From: Sulfuritortus calidifontis
GTDB taxonomy: Bacteria; Pseudomonadota; Gammaproteobacteria; Burkholderiales; Thiobacillaceae
Assembly: GCF_003967275.1 (NCBI RefSeq)
Contig: NZ_AP018721.1
Span: 248,001 to 312,000, forward strand
DNA: 64,000 bases
Reading direction: 5' to 3'
Shown: piece after piece, positions 46,412 to 54,688 of the stretch
How positions within the stretch are numbered: position 1 is the stretch's first letter
Layout of the letters: every line of letters starts with the position of its first letter
Notes under the pieces: generated by a model
Databases searched by the model: none
Told to the model about the DNA's origin: nothing
Seen by the model: the letters and a program-made list of their open reading frames with translations, nothing else
Position numbers and translations under genes: made by a program

Positions 46412-46846
46412 TTGCGGCGCGGCACCGTACTCGCCTTCGACTTCGGCACCAAGCGCATCGGCGTCGCCATGGGCGAGTGGGAGACCGGCCTGGCCCACGC
46501 CCTGGAGACCATCGCCGAGGAGGCCAACGAGCCGCGCTTCGCTCGCATCGCCGCCCTGCTCGCCGAATGGCGGCCGGTCGAGCTGGTGGTCGGCCTGCCG
46601 CTCAGCCTCGAGGGCGAGGAACACGAATTGACCCGTCGCTGCCGGCGCTTCGCCAACCAGTTGCACGGCCGCTTCGGTCTGCCGGTGCATCTGGTCGACG
46701 AACGGCTGACCTCGGTCGAGGCCGAGGCGCGGCTGGCCGAAGCCGGCGTGCGCGGCGAGCGCAGAAAGGCGCTGACCGACAGCCTGGCCGCCGAACAAAT
46801 TCTTCAGGACTACTTCGCACACCATGCAGCTACCCGACCCGAATGA
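46412..46846 (+). CDS. ruvX: RuvX/YqgF Holliday-junction resolvase-like protein
   Basis: A 144-residue RNase H-fold nuclease, involved in 16S rRNA 5'-end processing and possibly junction resolution. Visible are [13 protein letters not shown] with the catalytic Asp, the [13 protein letters not shown] region, and [11 protein letters not shown]. No in-frame ATG fits; TTG 46412, just after the element's terminal repeat, is used. The frame is also open upstream through the element to about 46310. The end overlaps pyrR by 23 bases. Confidence 0.9.
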   Translation: MRRGTVLAFDFGTKRIGVAMGEWETGLAHALETIAEEANEPRFARIAALLAEWRPVELVVGLPLSLEGEEHELTRRCRRFANQLHGRFGLPVHLVDERLTSVEAEARLAEAGVRGERRKALTDSLAAEQILQDYFAHHAATRPE

Positions 46847-47318
46847 ACTGATCGATCGACTGGCCGAGCAGATCCGGCCCAGCTTGAGTCCCGAATGCGC
46901 CCTGGTCGGCATCCACACCGGCGGCGTCTGGGTGATGGAGGCCCTGGCCGAGCGCCTGGGCGCCGACCTGCCGCGCGGCAGCCTGGACATCGCCTTCTAC
47001 CGCGACGACTTCTCCCGCATCGGCCTGCATCCCGTGGTCAAGCCCTCGCATATCGACTTCGACATGGAAGGCCGGCGCCTGCTCCTGATCGACGACGTCC
47101 TGTATACTGGCCGCACCGTGCGCGCCGCCATGAATCAACTGTTCGACTATGGACGCCCCGCGGCCATCCGGCTGGCAGTGCTGGTGGATCGGGGGGGGCG
47201 CGAATTGCCCATCTGCGCCGATTTCGCCGGCCTCAAGCTCGACCTGCCGGATGACCGGCACCTCTCGTTGACCCGCAGCGCCGACGGCCGCCTCGGTTTC
47301 GTCCAGGGGGCGGCATGA
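46824..47318 (+). CDS. pyrR: Bifunctional PyrR (pyrimidine regulator / uracil phosphoribosyltransferase)
   Basis: A 164-residue type I phosphoribosyltransferase. The PRPP loop [18 protein letters not shown] is diagnostic; [17 protein letters not shown] and [13 protein letters not shown] are also conserved. In Bacillus PyrR regulates pyr mRNA by attenuation; in this branch the regulatory role is uncertain. It overlaps ruvX and pyrB. Confidence 0.93.
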   Translation: MQLPDPNELIDRLAEQIRPSLSPECALVGIHTGGVWVMEALAERLGADLPRGSLDIAFYRDDFSRIGLHPVVKPSHIDFDMEGRRLLLIDDVLYTGRTVRAAMNQLFDYGRPAAIRLAVLVDRGGRELPICADFAGLKLDLPDDRHLSLTRSADGRLGFVQGAA

Positions 47319-48265
47319 GTCCGAATATCCAGCTCAACGAAGACGGCAGCCTGCGCCACCTGCTCAGCCTCGACGGCCTGCCGGCCCGCATCCTGACCCA
47401 GATCCTCGACACCGCCGAGGGCTTCCTCTCGGTCTCCGAGCAGGAGGTGAAGAAGGTGCCGCTGCTCCGCGGCAAGGCCATCTTCAACCTCTTCTTCGAA
47501 CCCTCCACCCGCACCCGCACCACCTTCGAGATCGCCGCCAAGCGGCTGTCGGCCGACGTGGTCAACCTCAACATCTCGGCCTCGTCGCAGAGCAAGGGCG
47601 AGACCCTGCTCGACACCGTGGCCAACCTGTCGGCCATGCACGCCGACATGTTCGTCGTCCGCCACAGCTCGGCCGGCGCCGCCCACCTGATCGCGCGCAA
47701 CGTGGCCGAGCATATCCGGGTGATCAACGCCGGCGACGGCCGCCACGCCCACCCGACCCAGGGCCTCTTGGACATGTTCACCATCCGCCACTACAAGGGC
47801 GGCTTCCACAACCTGCGCATCGCCATCGTCGGCGACATCCTGCATTCGCGGGTGGCCCGCTCGCAGATCAACGCCCTGACGACATTGGGTTGCCCGGAAC
47901 TGCGGGTGGTGGCGCCCAAGACCCTGCTGCCGCACGAGGTCGAGGGGATGGGCGTGCACGTCTACCACCGGCTGGAAGAAGGCATCGAGGATGTCGACGT
48001 GGTGATGATGCTGCGCCTGCAGAACGAGCGCATGCAGGGTGCCCTGCTGCCCAGCCCGCAGGAATATTTCAAGTACTGGGGCCTGACCCCGGACAAGCTC
48101 AAGCTGGCCAAGCCCGACGCCATCGTCATGCACCCGGGCCCGATGAACCGCGGGGTCGAGATCGATTCCGACGTGGCCGACGGCGAGCAGTCGGTCATCC
48201 TGCCCCAGGTCACCTACGGTATTGCGGTGCGCATGGCGGTGATGAGCATTCTGGCGGGAAATTGA
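47315..48265 (+). CDS. pyrB: Aspartate carbamoyltransferase catalytic subunit
   Basis: Condenses carbamoyl phosphate and aspartate. The 316 residues carry the carbamoyl phosphate motif [42 protein letters not shown], and [13 protein letters not shown]. No pyrI follows; a pyrC-like gene does, as in the Pseudomonas-type ATCase/pseudo-DHOase complex. The stop codon lies inside the left repeat of element C. Confidence 0.97.
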   Translation: MSPNIQLNEDGSLRHLLSLDGLPARILTQILDTAEGFLSVSEQEVKKVPLLRGKAIFNLFFEPSTRTRTTFEIAAKRLSADVVNLNISASSQSKGETLLDTVANLSAMHADMFVVRHSSAGAAHLIARNVAEHIRVINAGDGRHAHPTQGLLDMFTIRHYKGGFHNLRIAIVGDILHSRVARSQINALTTLGCPELRVVAPKTLLPHEVEGMGVHVYHRLEEGIEDVDVVMMLRLQNERMQGALLPSPQEYFKYWGLTPDKLKLAKPDAIVMHPGPMNRGVEIDSDVADGEQSVILPQVTYGIAVRMAVMSILAGN

Positions 48266-48531
48266 GCCTATCTCGATGGGAATCATGCCCCGCGTTGAGA
48301 CCAGAATCGGATGGATGCAAGGCGCAGTGCGCAGGCAATGGCCATCCCATTGCCAAGCGCTGCAACGCCGCAGACGCCGATTCTGGTCTCAACCCGAAGG
48401 GCCGGTTGCCTGCGGGCGCATTGCCTCGTTGCGGGTGACTCGTGGAGAATGACTACACTTCGTCCCCCGCGCCTTGCACTGCATCCCGCAGGCAATCGGC
48501 GCGGAGCATGATTCCCATCGAGATAGGCTCA
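48263..48531. mobile_element. 269-bp nested inverted-repeat element C
   Basis: Outer arms 48263-48294 and 48500-48531 are inverted repeats matching at 31 of 32 bases. Inside, a second perfect 17-bp inverted pair (48294-48310 with 48377-48393) encloses box 2 (GCAAGGCGC, 48317-48325) and box 1 (GCAACGCCGCAG, 48362-48373) in reverse orientation. The right half has another box 2 copy (GCGCCTTGCA, 48469-48478). This suggests one element inside another or a composite. It includes the pyrB stop and ends three bases before the pyrC' start. Confidence 0.8.
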
Positions 48532-48534
48532 TAG

Positions 48535-49821
48535 ATGAAGATACAGATCAAGAACGGCCGCCTGATCGACCCCAAACAGGGGATCGACGCCGTGCAGGAC
48601 ATCTATCTCGCCGCTGGCCGCATCGTCGGCCTGGGCCAGGCGCCGGCCGACTTCCACGCCAACCGGGTGATCGACGCCACGGGCCTGGTGGTCTGCCCCG
48701 GCCTGGTCGACCTCTCCGCCCGGCTGCGCGAACCGGGTTTCGAATACATGGCGACGCTGGAATCCGAGATGCGCGCCGCGGCCGCGGGCGGCATCACCAG
48801 CCTGGCCTGCCCGCCGGACACCGATCCGCCCCTGGACGAGCCGGGCCTGGTCGAGATGCTGAAGTTCCGGGCCAAGAGCATGCCCGGTCCGCGCGTCTAT
48901 CCGATCGGCGCCCTGACCTGGAAGCTCAAGGGCGAGCGCATCACCGAGATGGCCGAGCTGCACGAGGCCGGCTGTCTTGCCTTCAGCCAGGCCGACACAC
49001 CCATCGTCGACACCCAGGTGCTGATGCGGGCGATGGAATACGCCGCCACCTTCGACTTTCCGGTCTGGCTGCGGCCGCGCGATGCCCACCTGATCAAGGA
49101 CGGCGTCGCCCACGACGGCGCGGTGGCGGCCCGGCTCGGCCTGCCGCCGATCCCGGTCGTCTCCGAGACCATCGCCCTGGCCAGCATCATCCTGCTGATG
49201 AAGGCGACCGGGGCGCGGGTACACGTCTGCCGGCTGTCCAGCGCCGCGGCGATCGACATGGTGCGTGCCGCCAAGGCCGAGGGCCTGCCGCTCACCTGCG
49301 ACGTCAACGTGCACCATCTGCATTTGACCGAGCTCGATGTCGCCGACTTCAACCCGAACTGCCACCTCTATCCGCCCTTCCGCAGCCAGCGCGACCGCGA
49401 CGCCATCCGCACGGCGCTGGCCGATGGCACCATCGACGCCATCTGTTCCGACCACGCGCCGGTCGACGACGACGCCAAGGAACTGCCGTTCCAGGAGGCG
49501 GAGCCGGGCGCGACCGGGGTCGAGCTGCTGCTGCCGCTGACCCTGCGCTGGGCCAGGGAGAGCGGCCGCAGCCTGAGCCAGGCGATCGATCTCATCACCC
49601 GCAAGCCGGCCGGCATCCTCGGCATCGAGGCCGGCCAGCTCGGCATCGGCGCCCCGGCCGATCTCTGCCTGTTCGACCCCGAGGCCTGGTGGCAGGTCAC
49701 CCGCAAGAGCTTGCACAGCCTGGGCAAGAACAGCCCCTTCCTCGGCCTGGAGATGCAGGGCCAGGCGCGCTACACCATCATCGACGGGCACATCGACTTT
49801 GAGCGTAATCACACCGCCTAA
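48535..49821 (+). CDS. pyrC: Dihydroorotase-like protein without metal ligands (PyrC' / pseudo-dihydroorotase)
   Basis: A 428-residue amidohydrolase-fold protein of the class I DHOase family. The usual D-x-H-x-H-x-R motif is replaced by DLSARLREPG. The HCED-type His is replaced by LRPRDAHL and the HVCHVS His by VHVCRLSS, while only the late Asp in CSDHAP remains. It is therefore unlikely to hydrolyse dihydroorotate. In Pseudomonas such a PyrC' is a structural partner of PyrB. A functional pyrC is expected elsewhere. Its 3' end overlaps the Lon-like gene by 23 bases. Confidence 0.92.
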   Translation: MKIQIKNGRLIDPKQGIDAVQDIYLAAGRIVGLGQAPADFHANRVIDATGLVVCPGLVDLSARLREPGFEYMATLESEMRAAAAGGITSLACPPDTDPPLDEPGLVEMLKFRAKSMPGPRVYPIGALTWKLKGERITEMAELHEAGCLAFSQADTPIVDTQVLMRAMEYAATFDFPVWLRPRDAHLIKDGVAHDGAVAARLGLPPIPVVSETIALASIILLMKATGARVHVCRLSSAAAIDMVRAAKAEGLPLTCDVNVHHLHLTELDVADFNPNCHLYPPFRSQRDRDAIRTALADGTIDAICSDHAPVDDDAKELPFQEAEPGATGVELLLPLTLRWARESGRSLSQAIDLITRKPAGILGIEAGQLGIGAPADLCLFDPEAWWQVTRKSLHSLGKNSPFLGLEMQGQARYTIIDGHIDFERNHTA

Positions 49822-52345
49822 AAGGCCGCGCAAGCTGGCCACTCGTAGCAAGAAGAAGACCGTGTTGCCGGTCGTCGTCAGCGACGGCGTGCCGGCAGCC
49901 TTGCCGGCCGAAAAACTGTATGGTCGCTGCGATCTCGGCGCACTGAAATTCAAGACCACGACCGATCTGCCCGACTTGCCGGGCATCCTGGGCCAGGAGC
50001 GCGCGGTCGAGGCGGCCGAGTTCGGCCTCGCTATCGCCCGTGAGGGCTACAACCTGTTCGTCATGGGCCCGGCCGGCACCGGCAAGCGCAGCCTGGTCAC
50101 CCGCCTGCTGGACAAGGCCGCGGCCGAGCGGCCGACCCCGGGCGACTGGGTCTACGTCCATAACTTCGAGCAGCCGCACAAGCCGCGCGCCATCAGCCTG
50201 CCCGCCGGCCGCGGCAAGGAACTGAAGGCCGACATGGTGCGCCTGATGGAGGACCTGCTGACGGCCATCCCGGCCCTGTTCGAGAGTGAGGAATACCGTT
50301 CGCGAGTCGACCAGATCGAGAACGAGTTCTCCGAGCGAGAAGCGGCTGCCCTGCGCGAACTCGGGGCCGAGGCAGAGAAGCAGGGCATCGCCCTGCTGCG
50401 CACACCGAGCGGTTTTGGCCTGGCACCGATGAAGGACGGCGAGGTCATCGCGCCGGACGAATTCGAGAAGCTGAACGACGAGGAAAAGCAGCGCATCGCC
50501 CGCGTGCTGGAAGACCTGCACGAGCGGCTGCACAAGATCATCCGTCAGGCGCCGCAGTGGATGCGGGAGAAGAAGGAGCGCATCCGCGCGCTCAACCGCG
50601 AGTTCTCCATGCTGGCGGTGTCGCACCAGATCGGCGAGTTGCAGGAGAAATACCGCGACCTGGCCGAGGTCTGCGCCTACCTCGAGGCAGTGCAGAAGGA
50701 TCTGGTCGATAGCGCCGACGAGCTGCGCAAGGCCCAGGAGGCGCCGGTCCAGGTCATGGGCATCACCCTCACCGCGCAGCCGACCTTCCGTCGCTACCAG
50801 GTCAACCTTTTGATCGACAACAGCGCTGGCCACGGCGCGCCCGTGGTCTGGCCCGATCACCCGAGCTATCCCAACCTGGTCGGCCGCATCGAGCACATCG
50901 AGCATCTGGGCGCCTTGGTCACCGACTTCAGCCTGATCAAGCCTGGCGCCTTGCATCAGGCCAATGGCGGCTATCTGGTGCTCGATGCCCACAGGCTGCT
51001 GACCCAGCCCTATGCCTACGAAGCCTTGAAACGCAGCCTGCGCTCGCGCCAGGTGCACATCGACAGCCTGGGCCAGATGCTCGGCCTGGCCCATACCGTC
51101 TCCCTGGAGCCGCAGCCGATTCCGGTCGAGTGCAAGGTGGTGCTGCAGGGCGAACGCCTGCTCTATTACCTGCTCTACGAATACGATCCCGAGTTCCGCG
51201 AACTGTTCAAGGTGGTGGCCGACTTCGAGGATGAGATGCCGCGCGGCGACGATGCGGTGCAGCACTATTGCCGGCTGATCGCCACCCTCGGCCGCAAGGA
51301 GGGCCTGCTCCCCTTCGACCGTGCCGCCTGCGCCCGCCTGGTCGAGCAGGCCTCGCGCGAGGCTGAGGACGTCGAGCGGCTGTCGACCAATATGCAGAAC
51401 CTGCTCGACCTGATGCGCGAGGCCGATCACCTGGCGCGCATCGAGTTGCATGACAGCATCAGCGCCGACGCCGTCCAGGCCGCGCTCGACGCCCGCGAAC
51501 GGCGCACCGGCCGTGTGCGCCAGCGTCTGCAGGAGGCGATCCTGCGCGACACCGTCGCCGTGCAGACCGAGGGCCAGTGGGTCGGCCAGATCAACGGCCT
51601 GTCGGTGATCCAGCTGGGCGACAGCCGTTTCGCTCACCCCACCCGGATCACCGCCACGGTGCGCCTGGGCGAGGGCGAGGTGATCGACATCTCGCGCGAG
51701 GTCAACCTGGGCGGCGCCATCCATTCCAAGGGTGTGCTCACCCTGGCCTCCTTCCTCGCCACCCGTTACGCCAACAACCTGCCGCTGTCGCTCTCGGCCA
51801 GCCTGGCCTTCGAGCAGACCTATGGCATGGTCGAGGGCGACTCCGCCTCCATGGCCGAGCTCTGCGCGCTGCTCTCCGCCATCGCCGACGTGCCGATCCG
51901 GCAGGCCATCGCGATGACCGGCTCGGTCGACCAGTATGGCCACATGCAGGCGATCGGCGCGGTGAATGAAAAGATCGAGGGTTTCTTCGACATCTGCCGC
52001 GCCCGCGGCCTCGACGGCAGCCACGGCGTGGTCATCCCCGAGGCCAACGTCAAGCACCTGATGCTGCGCAGCGATGTGGTCGCCGCCTGCGGCAAGGGCC
52101 AGTTCCACATCTGGCCGGTGCGCAATGTCGACGAGGCGATGGAGCTCCTGACCGGGCTGCCGGCCGGCCTGCCCGATGCCGAGGGCGTGGTGCCCGAGGG
52201 CTCGGTAAACTATCTGGTCGCCGCCCGGCTGATCCAGTTCTCCAGCCTGCGCCAGGTCTTCGCCGGCAAGGCGGCAACCCGCAAGGCCGCCACCCGCGCC
52301 AAGACGAAGAAGCGCACCACGGCACCGGCCAAGAAACGTGGCTAG
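49799..52345 (+). CDS. Lon-like ATP-dependent protease (AAA_32 / LonB-C type)
   Basis: An 848-residue protein. A basic N terminus leads into a P-loop LFVMGPAGTGKRSLVTRLLD (about 84-103), a large coiled-coil insert (about 150-320), Walker B-like HQANGGYLVLDAHRLL, and the Lon protease domain with EGDSASMAELCALLSAIADVPIRQAIAMTGSVDQYG...GAVNEKIEGFF, the Ser-Lys dyad. It differs from housekeeping Lon. TTG 49799 overlaps pyrC'; GTG 49861 is another possible start. The C terminus is Lys/Arg/Thr-rich. Confidence 0.9.
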   Translation: MSVITPPKRPRKLATRSKKKTVLPVVVSDGVPAALPAEKLYGRCDLGALKFKTTTDLPDLPGILGQERAVEAAEFGLAIAREGYNLFVMGPAGTGKRSLVTRLLDKAAAERPTPGDWVYVHNFEQPHKPRAISLPAGRGKELKADMVRLMEDLLTAIPALFESEEYRSRVDQIENEFSEREAAALRELGAEAEKQGIALLRTPSGFGLAPMKDGEVIAPDEFEKLNDEEKQRIARVLEDLHERLHKIIRQAPQWMREKKERIRALNREFSMLAVSHQIGELQEKYRDLAEVCAYLEAVQKDLVDSADELRKAQEAPVQVMGITLTAQPTFRRYQVNLLIDNSAGHGAPVVWPDHPSYPNLVGRIEHIEHLGALVTDFSLIKPGALHQANGGYLVLDAHRLLTQPYAYEALKRSLRSRQVHIDSLGQMLGLAHTVSLEPQPIPVECKVVLQGERLLYYLLYEYDPEFRELFKVVADFEDEMPRGDDAVQHYCRLIATLGRKEGLLPFDRAACARLVEQASREAEDVERLSTNMQNLLDLMREADHLARIELHDSISADAVQAALDARERRTGRVRQRLQEAILRDTVAVQTEGQWVGQINGLSVIQLGDSRFAHPTRITATVRLGEGEVIDISREVNLGGAIHSKGVLTLASFLATRYANNLPLSLSASLAFEQTYGMVEGDSASMAELCALLSAIADVPIRQAIAMTGSVDQYGHMQAIGAVNEKIEGFFDICRARGLDGSHGVVIPEANVKHLMLRSDVVAACGKGQFHIWPVRNVDEAMELLTGLPAGLPDAEGVVPEGSVNYLVAARLIQFSSLRQVFAGKAATRKAATRAKTKKRTTAPAKKRG

Positions 52346-53081
52346 CCTGCCGCCCGAAATCAAACGGGTTTTGCTCGGCTTGTCGGGCATGGAAGAGGAA
52401 TGGGCTGCGCTCGATGCCGCCATCGAACTGGCCGATCGCCTGCAGGCCGAGCTGGCCACCCTGTTCATCGAGGACGCCGATCTACTGCGCGCCAGCCTGC
52501 TGCCCTGCGTGCGCGAGGTCGGCCGTTCCAGCGCGCAATCGCGCCAGCTGGAGTTCGACCAGTTGCAGCGCGCGTTCAAGGTGGCCGCGACAGAAGCCGA
52601 GCAGCGCCTGCGCCGCCATGCCGAGGCCCGCGCGCTGCGTTTCTCCTTCCAGGTCATGCGCGGCCGGCCGGTGCCACAGCTGCTCGACCTGGCTGACCGG
52701 CTCGATCTGATCCTGTTGCCGCCGCCGGGCTGGATGCGCCGGCGGCCCCCGCCCCATCGCCCGGTTGTTGTGTTCTACGATGCCTCGGCCGCGACCGAGC
52801 CGGCCCTGGCCATGGCCGCCGCCCTGGCCCGCAGCGCCGGCGCGCCGCTGCATGTGCTGATCGCCGCCGATGACGAAGCGGCCCTGCGTCAGGGTGCGGC
52901 CCAGGCAAGGGCACATGCGCCCGACCTCAGCCTGACGGTCGAGCGCGCTGGCGACCTGGCCGGGCAGACCAACCGCCAGGCCGCCAGCGCCCTGGTGCTG
53001 CAGGTGGCCGACGACATCGACGCCGCGGCCATCGACCGTATGCGCAATCGCCTGCACTGCGACCTTCTGGTCCTGCGATAA
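52338..53081 (+). CDS. Universal stress protein-like (UspA-fold) protein
   Basis: A 247-residue protein with a UspA-like N-terminal half (IKRVLLGLSGMEEEWAALDAAIELADRLQAELATLFIED) and a second alpha/beta unit (PVVVFYDASAATEPALAMAAALARSAGAPLHVLIA). The nucleotide-binding G-x2-G-x9-GS loop is not apparent. GTG 52338 overlaps the Lon-like stop. It probably functions with that protease, but this is position only. Confidence 0.7.
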   Translation: MASLPPEIKRVLLGLSGMEEEWAALDAAIELADRLQAELATLFIEDADLLRASLLPCVREVGRSSAQSRQLEFDQLQRAFKVAATEAEQRLRRHAEARALRFSFQVMRGRPVPQLLDLADRLDLILLPPPGWMRRRPPPHRPVVVFYDASAATEPALAMAAALARSAGAPLHVLIAADDEAALRQGAAQARAHAPDLSLTVERAGDLAGQTNRQAASALVLQVADDIDAAAIDRMRNRLHCDLLVLR

Positions 53082-53159
53082 AAAATATAGGCTTGCCAAG
53101 CGCCGCCGATGGTGCTGAGATAAAACCGTTAACTCGTCAGCAGCACAGGGAGTAACGGC

Positions 53160-53441
53160 ATGCCCCAGAAGATTCCCGAGACCCAGCACGATTACGACAA
53201 GACCCGGATCATCGAGCGGCCGGACGGCTTCTATTGGTTGGACAAGGAATCCGATGCCCAGTACGGACCCTTCGCCACTCTGTGGGAAGCCGTGCAGGAC
53301 ATGGAATACAGCGCCGAACCGGAAGTGGAAATCGAAGAGGATCTGCAAGAGGTCGAGGACGAGCTCGGTATTTCCGATTGGGTCGACCCCGACACCGGCG
53401 AACTGGCCGAAGAGACCTTCACCCATCTCGAGGATCACTGA
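53160..53441 (+). CDS. Small acidic hypothetical protein
   Basis: A 93-residue soluble, strongly acidic protein (TRIIERPDGFYWLDKESDAQYGPFATLWEAVQDM, then an EEDLQEVEDEL-rich tail). It recalls small DUF-type proteins common in betaproteobacteria; function unknown. GGGAG precedes ATG 53160, and a terminator follows. Confidence 0.75.
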   Translation: MPQKIPETQHDYDKTRIIERPDGFYWLDKESDAQYGPFATLWEAVQDMEYSAEPEVEIEEDLQEVEDELGISDWVDPDTGELAEETFTHLEDH

Positions 53442-53491
53442 TCGCCACTGGCGACCCGCCACAGCCGGCAAGAATGCCGAGCGAGCGCCAA

Positions 53492-53522
53492 TAAAAAAGC
53501 CGCGCACCTGGCGCGGCTTTTT
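53492..53522. terminator. Bidirectional rho-independent terminator
   Basis: Seven-bp GC stem (53499-53505 with 53511-53517) extended by five A-T pairs, ending in T5; between the acidic small gene and hpf. Confidence 0.88.
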
Positions 53523-53538
53523 GCTGCCGGTCGACCGC

Positions 53539-53895
53539 TTACTCTTCGGCCGCTACGGCGCGCGGGGTTTCGTGCGTCTTCACATCGCCGCGCTGCTTGT
53601 GGGCGAAGTCCTCCAGTTGGCGCTTGGCCGCGTCGAAGGCGTCGCGCAGGGCGACGTAGACGTCCTCGTTCTGGTGGTGGTTGACCACGATCTCGCTGCC
53701 CGGCACGGTGATGTCGATATCGACCTTGAACTCGTTGCCTTGATGCTTGTGCTTGCCGGCGATCTCCACCGTCACCCGGCAGGCCATGATCTGCTGGTGG
53801 AAACGCTCCAGCTTCTCGGCCTTCTCCTTGATGGCCGCCTCCAGGGCGTCGGATTGGGGGATGTCGCGCAGGGTGATCTGCAAAGGCAGTTTCAT
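53539..53895 (-). CDS. hpf: Ribosome hibernation-promoting factor
   Basis: A 118-residue HPF/YfiA-type protein that dimerises or protects idle ribosomes in stationary phase. The N-terminal ITLRDIPQSDALEAAIKEKAEKLERFH and the DVYVALRDAFDAAKRQLEDF helix are typical; the C-terminal tail (THETPRAVAAEE) is short, so this is a short-form HPF. An rpoN gene is not nearby. Confidence 0.92.
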   Translation of the reverse strand: MKLPLQITLRDIPQSDALEAAIKEKAEKLERFHQQIMACRVTVEIAGKHKHQGNEFKVDIDITVPGSEIVVNHHQNEDVYVALRDAFDAAKRQLEDFAHKQRGDVKTHETPRAVAAEE

Positions 53896-53914
53896 AGGTT
53901 GCTCCTTGTTGCGG

Positions 53915-54364
53915 TTAGGTGCGGGTCGCCGCTTCGCGCTGGCGTCCGCGGGAAATCATGTCGGCCATCTCGCTCAATTCCTCGGCGAGCAGTTCGAACA
54001 GGTCGTCGAGGGTGACGATGCCGATGAGCCAACCACCATTATCCACGACTGGCACCCGGCGTACACCCCGGCTGCGCATATAGCGGATGGTGTCGAACAC
54101 GCCCACGTCTTCGCGCACGCTGGCCAGGTCGGTGGCCATGATGTCGCCCACGGTCAGGCTGTCCGGGTCGACTCCGGCGGCCACCACCTCGATCGCGATG
54201 TCGCGGTCGGTGACCATGCCAAGCGGTCGGCGCCGGCCTTCGACATCCTCGACCACGACCAGGGTGCCGACATGGTATTGCCGCATCAGGCGGGCAGCCT
54301 CGGGCACGGCCATGCCGGTCTCGGCAATGACGACTTCGCGGTTGCAGACTTCGCCGATAGCCAT
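53915..54364 (-). CDS. CBS-domain pair protein
   Basis: A 149-residue protein made of two CBS motifs (about 8-62 and 75-128; GMVTDRDIAIEVVA and GIVTLDDLFELLAEEL). CBS pairs sense adenine nucleotides or SAM and regulate partner proteins. No effector domain is attached. It is 19 bases upstream of hpf on the same strand and may share its transcript. Confidence 0.85.
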   Translation of the reverse strand: MAIGEVCNREVVIAETGMAVPEAARLMRQYHVGTLVVVEDVEGRRRPLGMVTDRDIAIEVVAAGVDPDSLTVGDIMATDLASVREDVGVFDTIRYMRSRGVRRVPVVDNGGWLIGIVTLDDLFELLAEELSEMADMISRGRQREAATRT

Positions 54365-54433
54365 GGTGTTTGTCCTGTGGGGATGTGTATTGAGCGGGCT
54401 GACAATTCCATTAAAGCCCCTGGCCGGGATAAA

Positions 54434-54688
54434 TCAACCGGGCCGTTGCCATATCAGCTCGCCGTTACGCCAGACCGCGCGTACCCGGTGGAAGGGCACG
54501 CTGTGGCCGACCCCGTCCTCGTCCAGGGCCTGAAAGCCGAAATGGTCGGCCGGGTCGAGCCGGATGTCGCGCAGGGGTACGCGCACGAGGCTTTGGCGCA
54601 CCCGGTCGAAATAACCCAGTTCGAACTCGCCCCGGCCGAATTCCGGGTCCCACCGGATGCGGTGCAGCAATTCATGAATGGGGGTCAT
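54434..54688 (-). CDS. DUF504 (MJ1316 RNA cyclic-end recognition domain) protein
   Basis: An 84-residue protein consisting of a single DUF504 domain: PIHELLHRIRWDPEFG...VRQSLVRVPLRDIRLDP...HSVPFHRVRAVWRNGELIW. The family was redefined as recognising RNA 2',3'-cyclic phosphate ends, but no RNA-processing enzyme is adjacent. It overlaps the homospermidine synthase stop (ATGA). Confidence 0.85.
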   Translation of the reverse strand: MTPIHELLHRIRWDPEFGRGEFELGYFDRVRQSLVRVPLRDIRLDPADHFGFQALDEDGVGHSVPFHRVRAVWRNGELIWQRPG

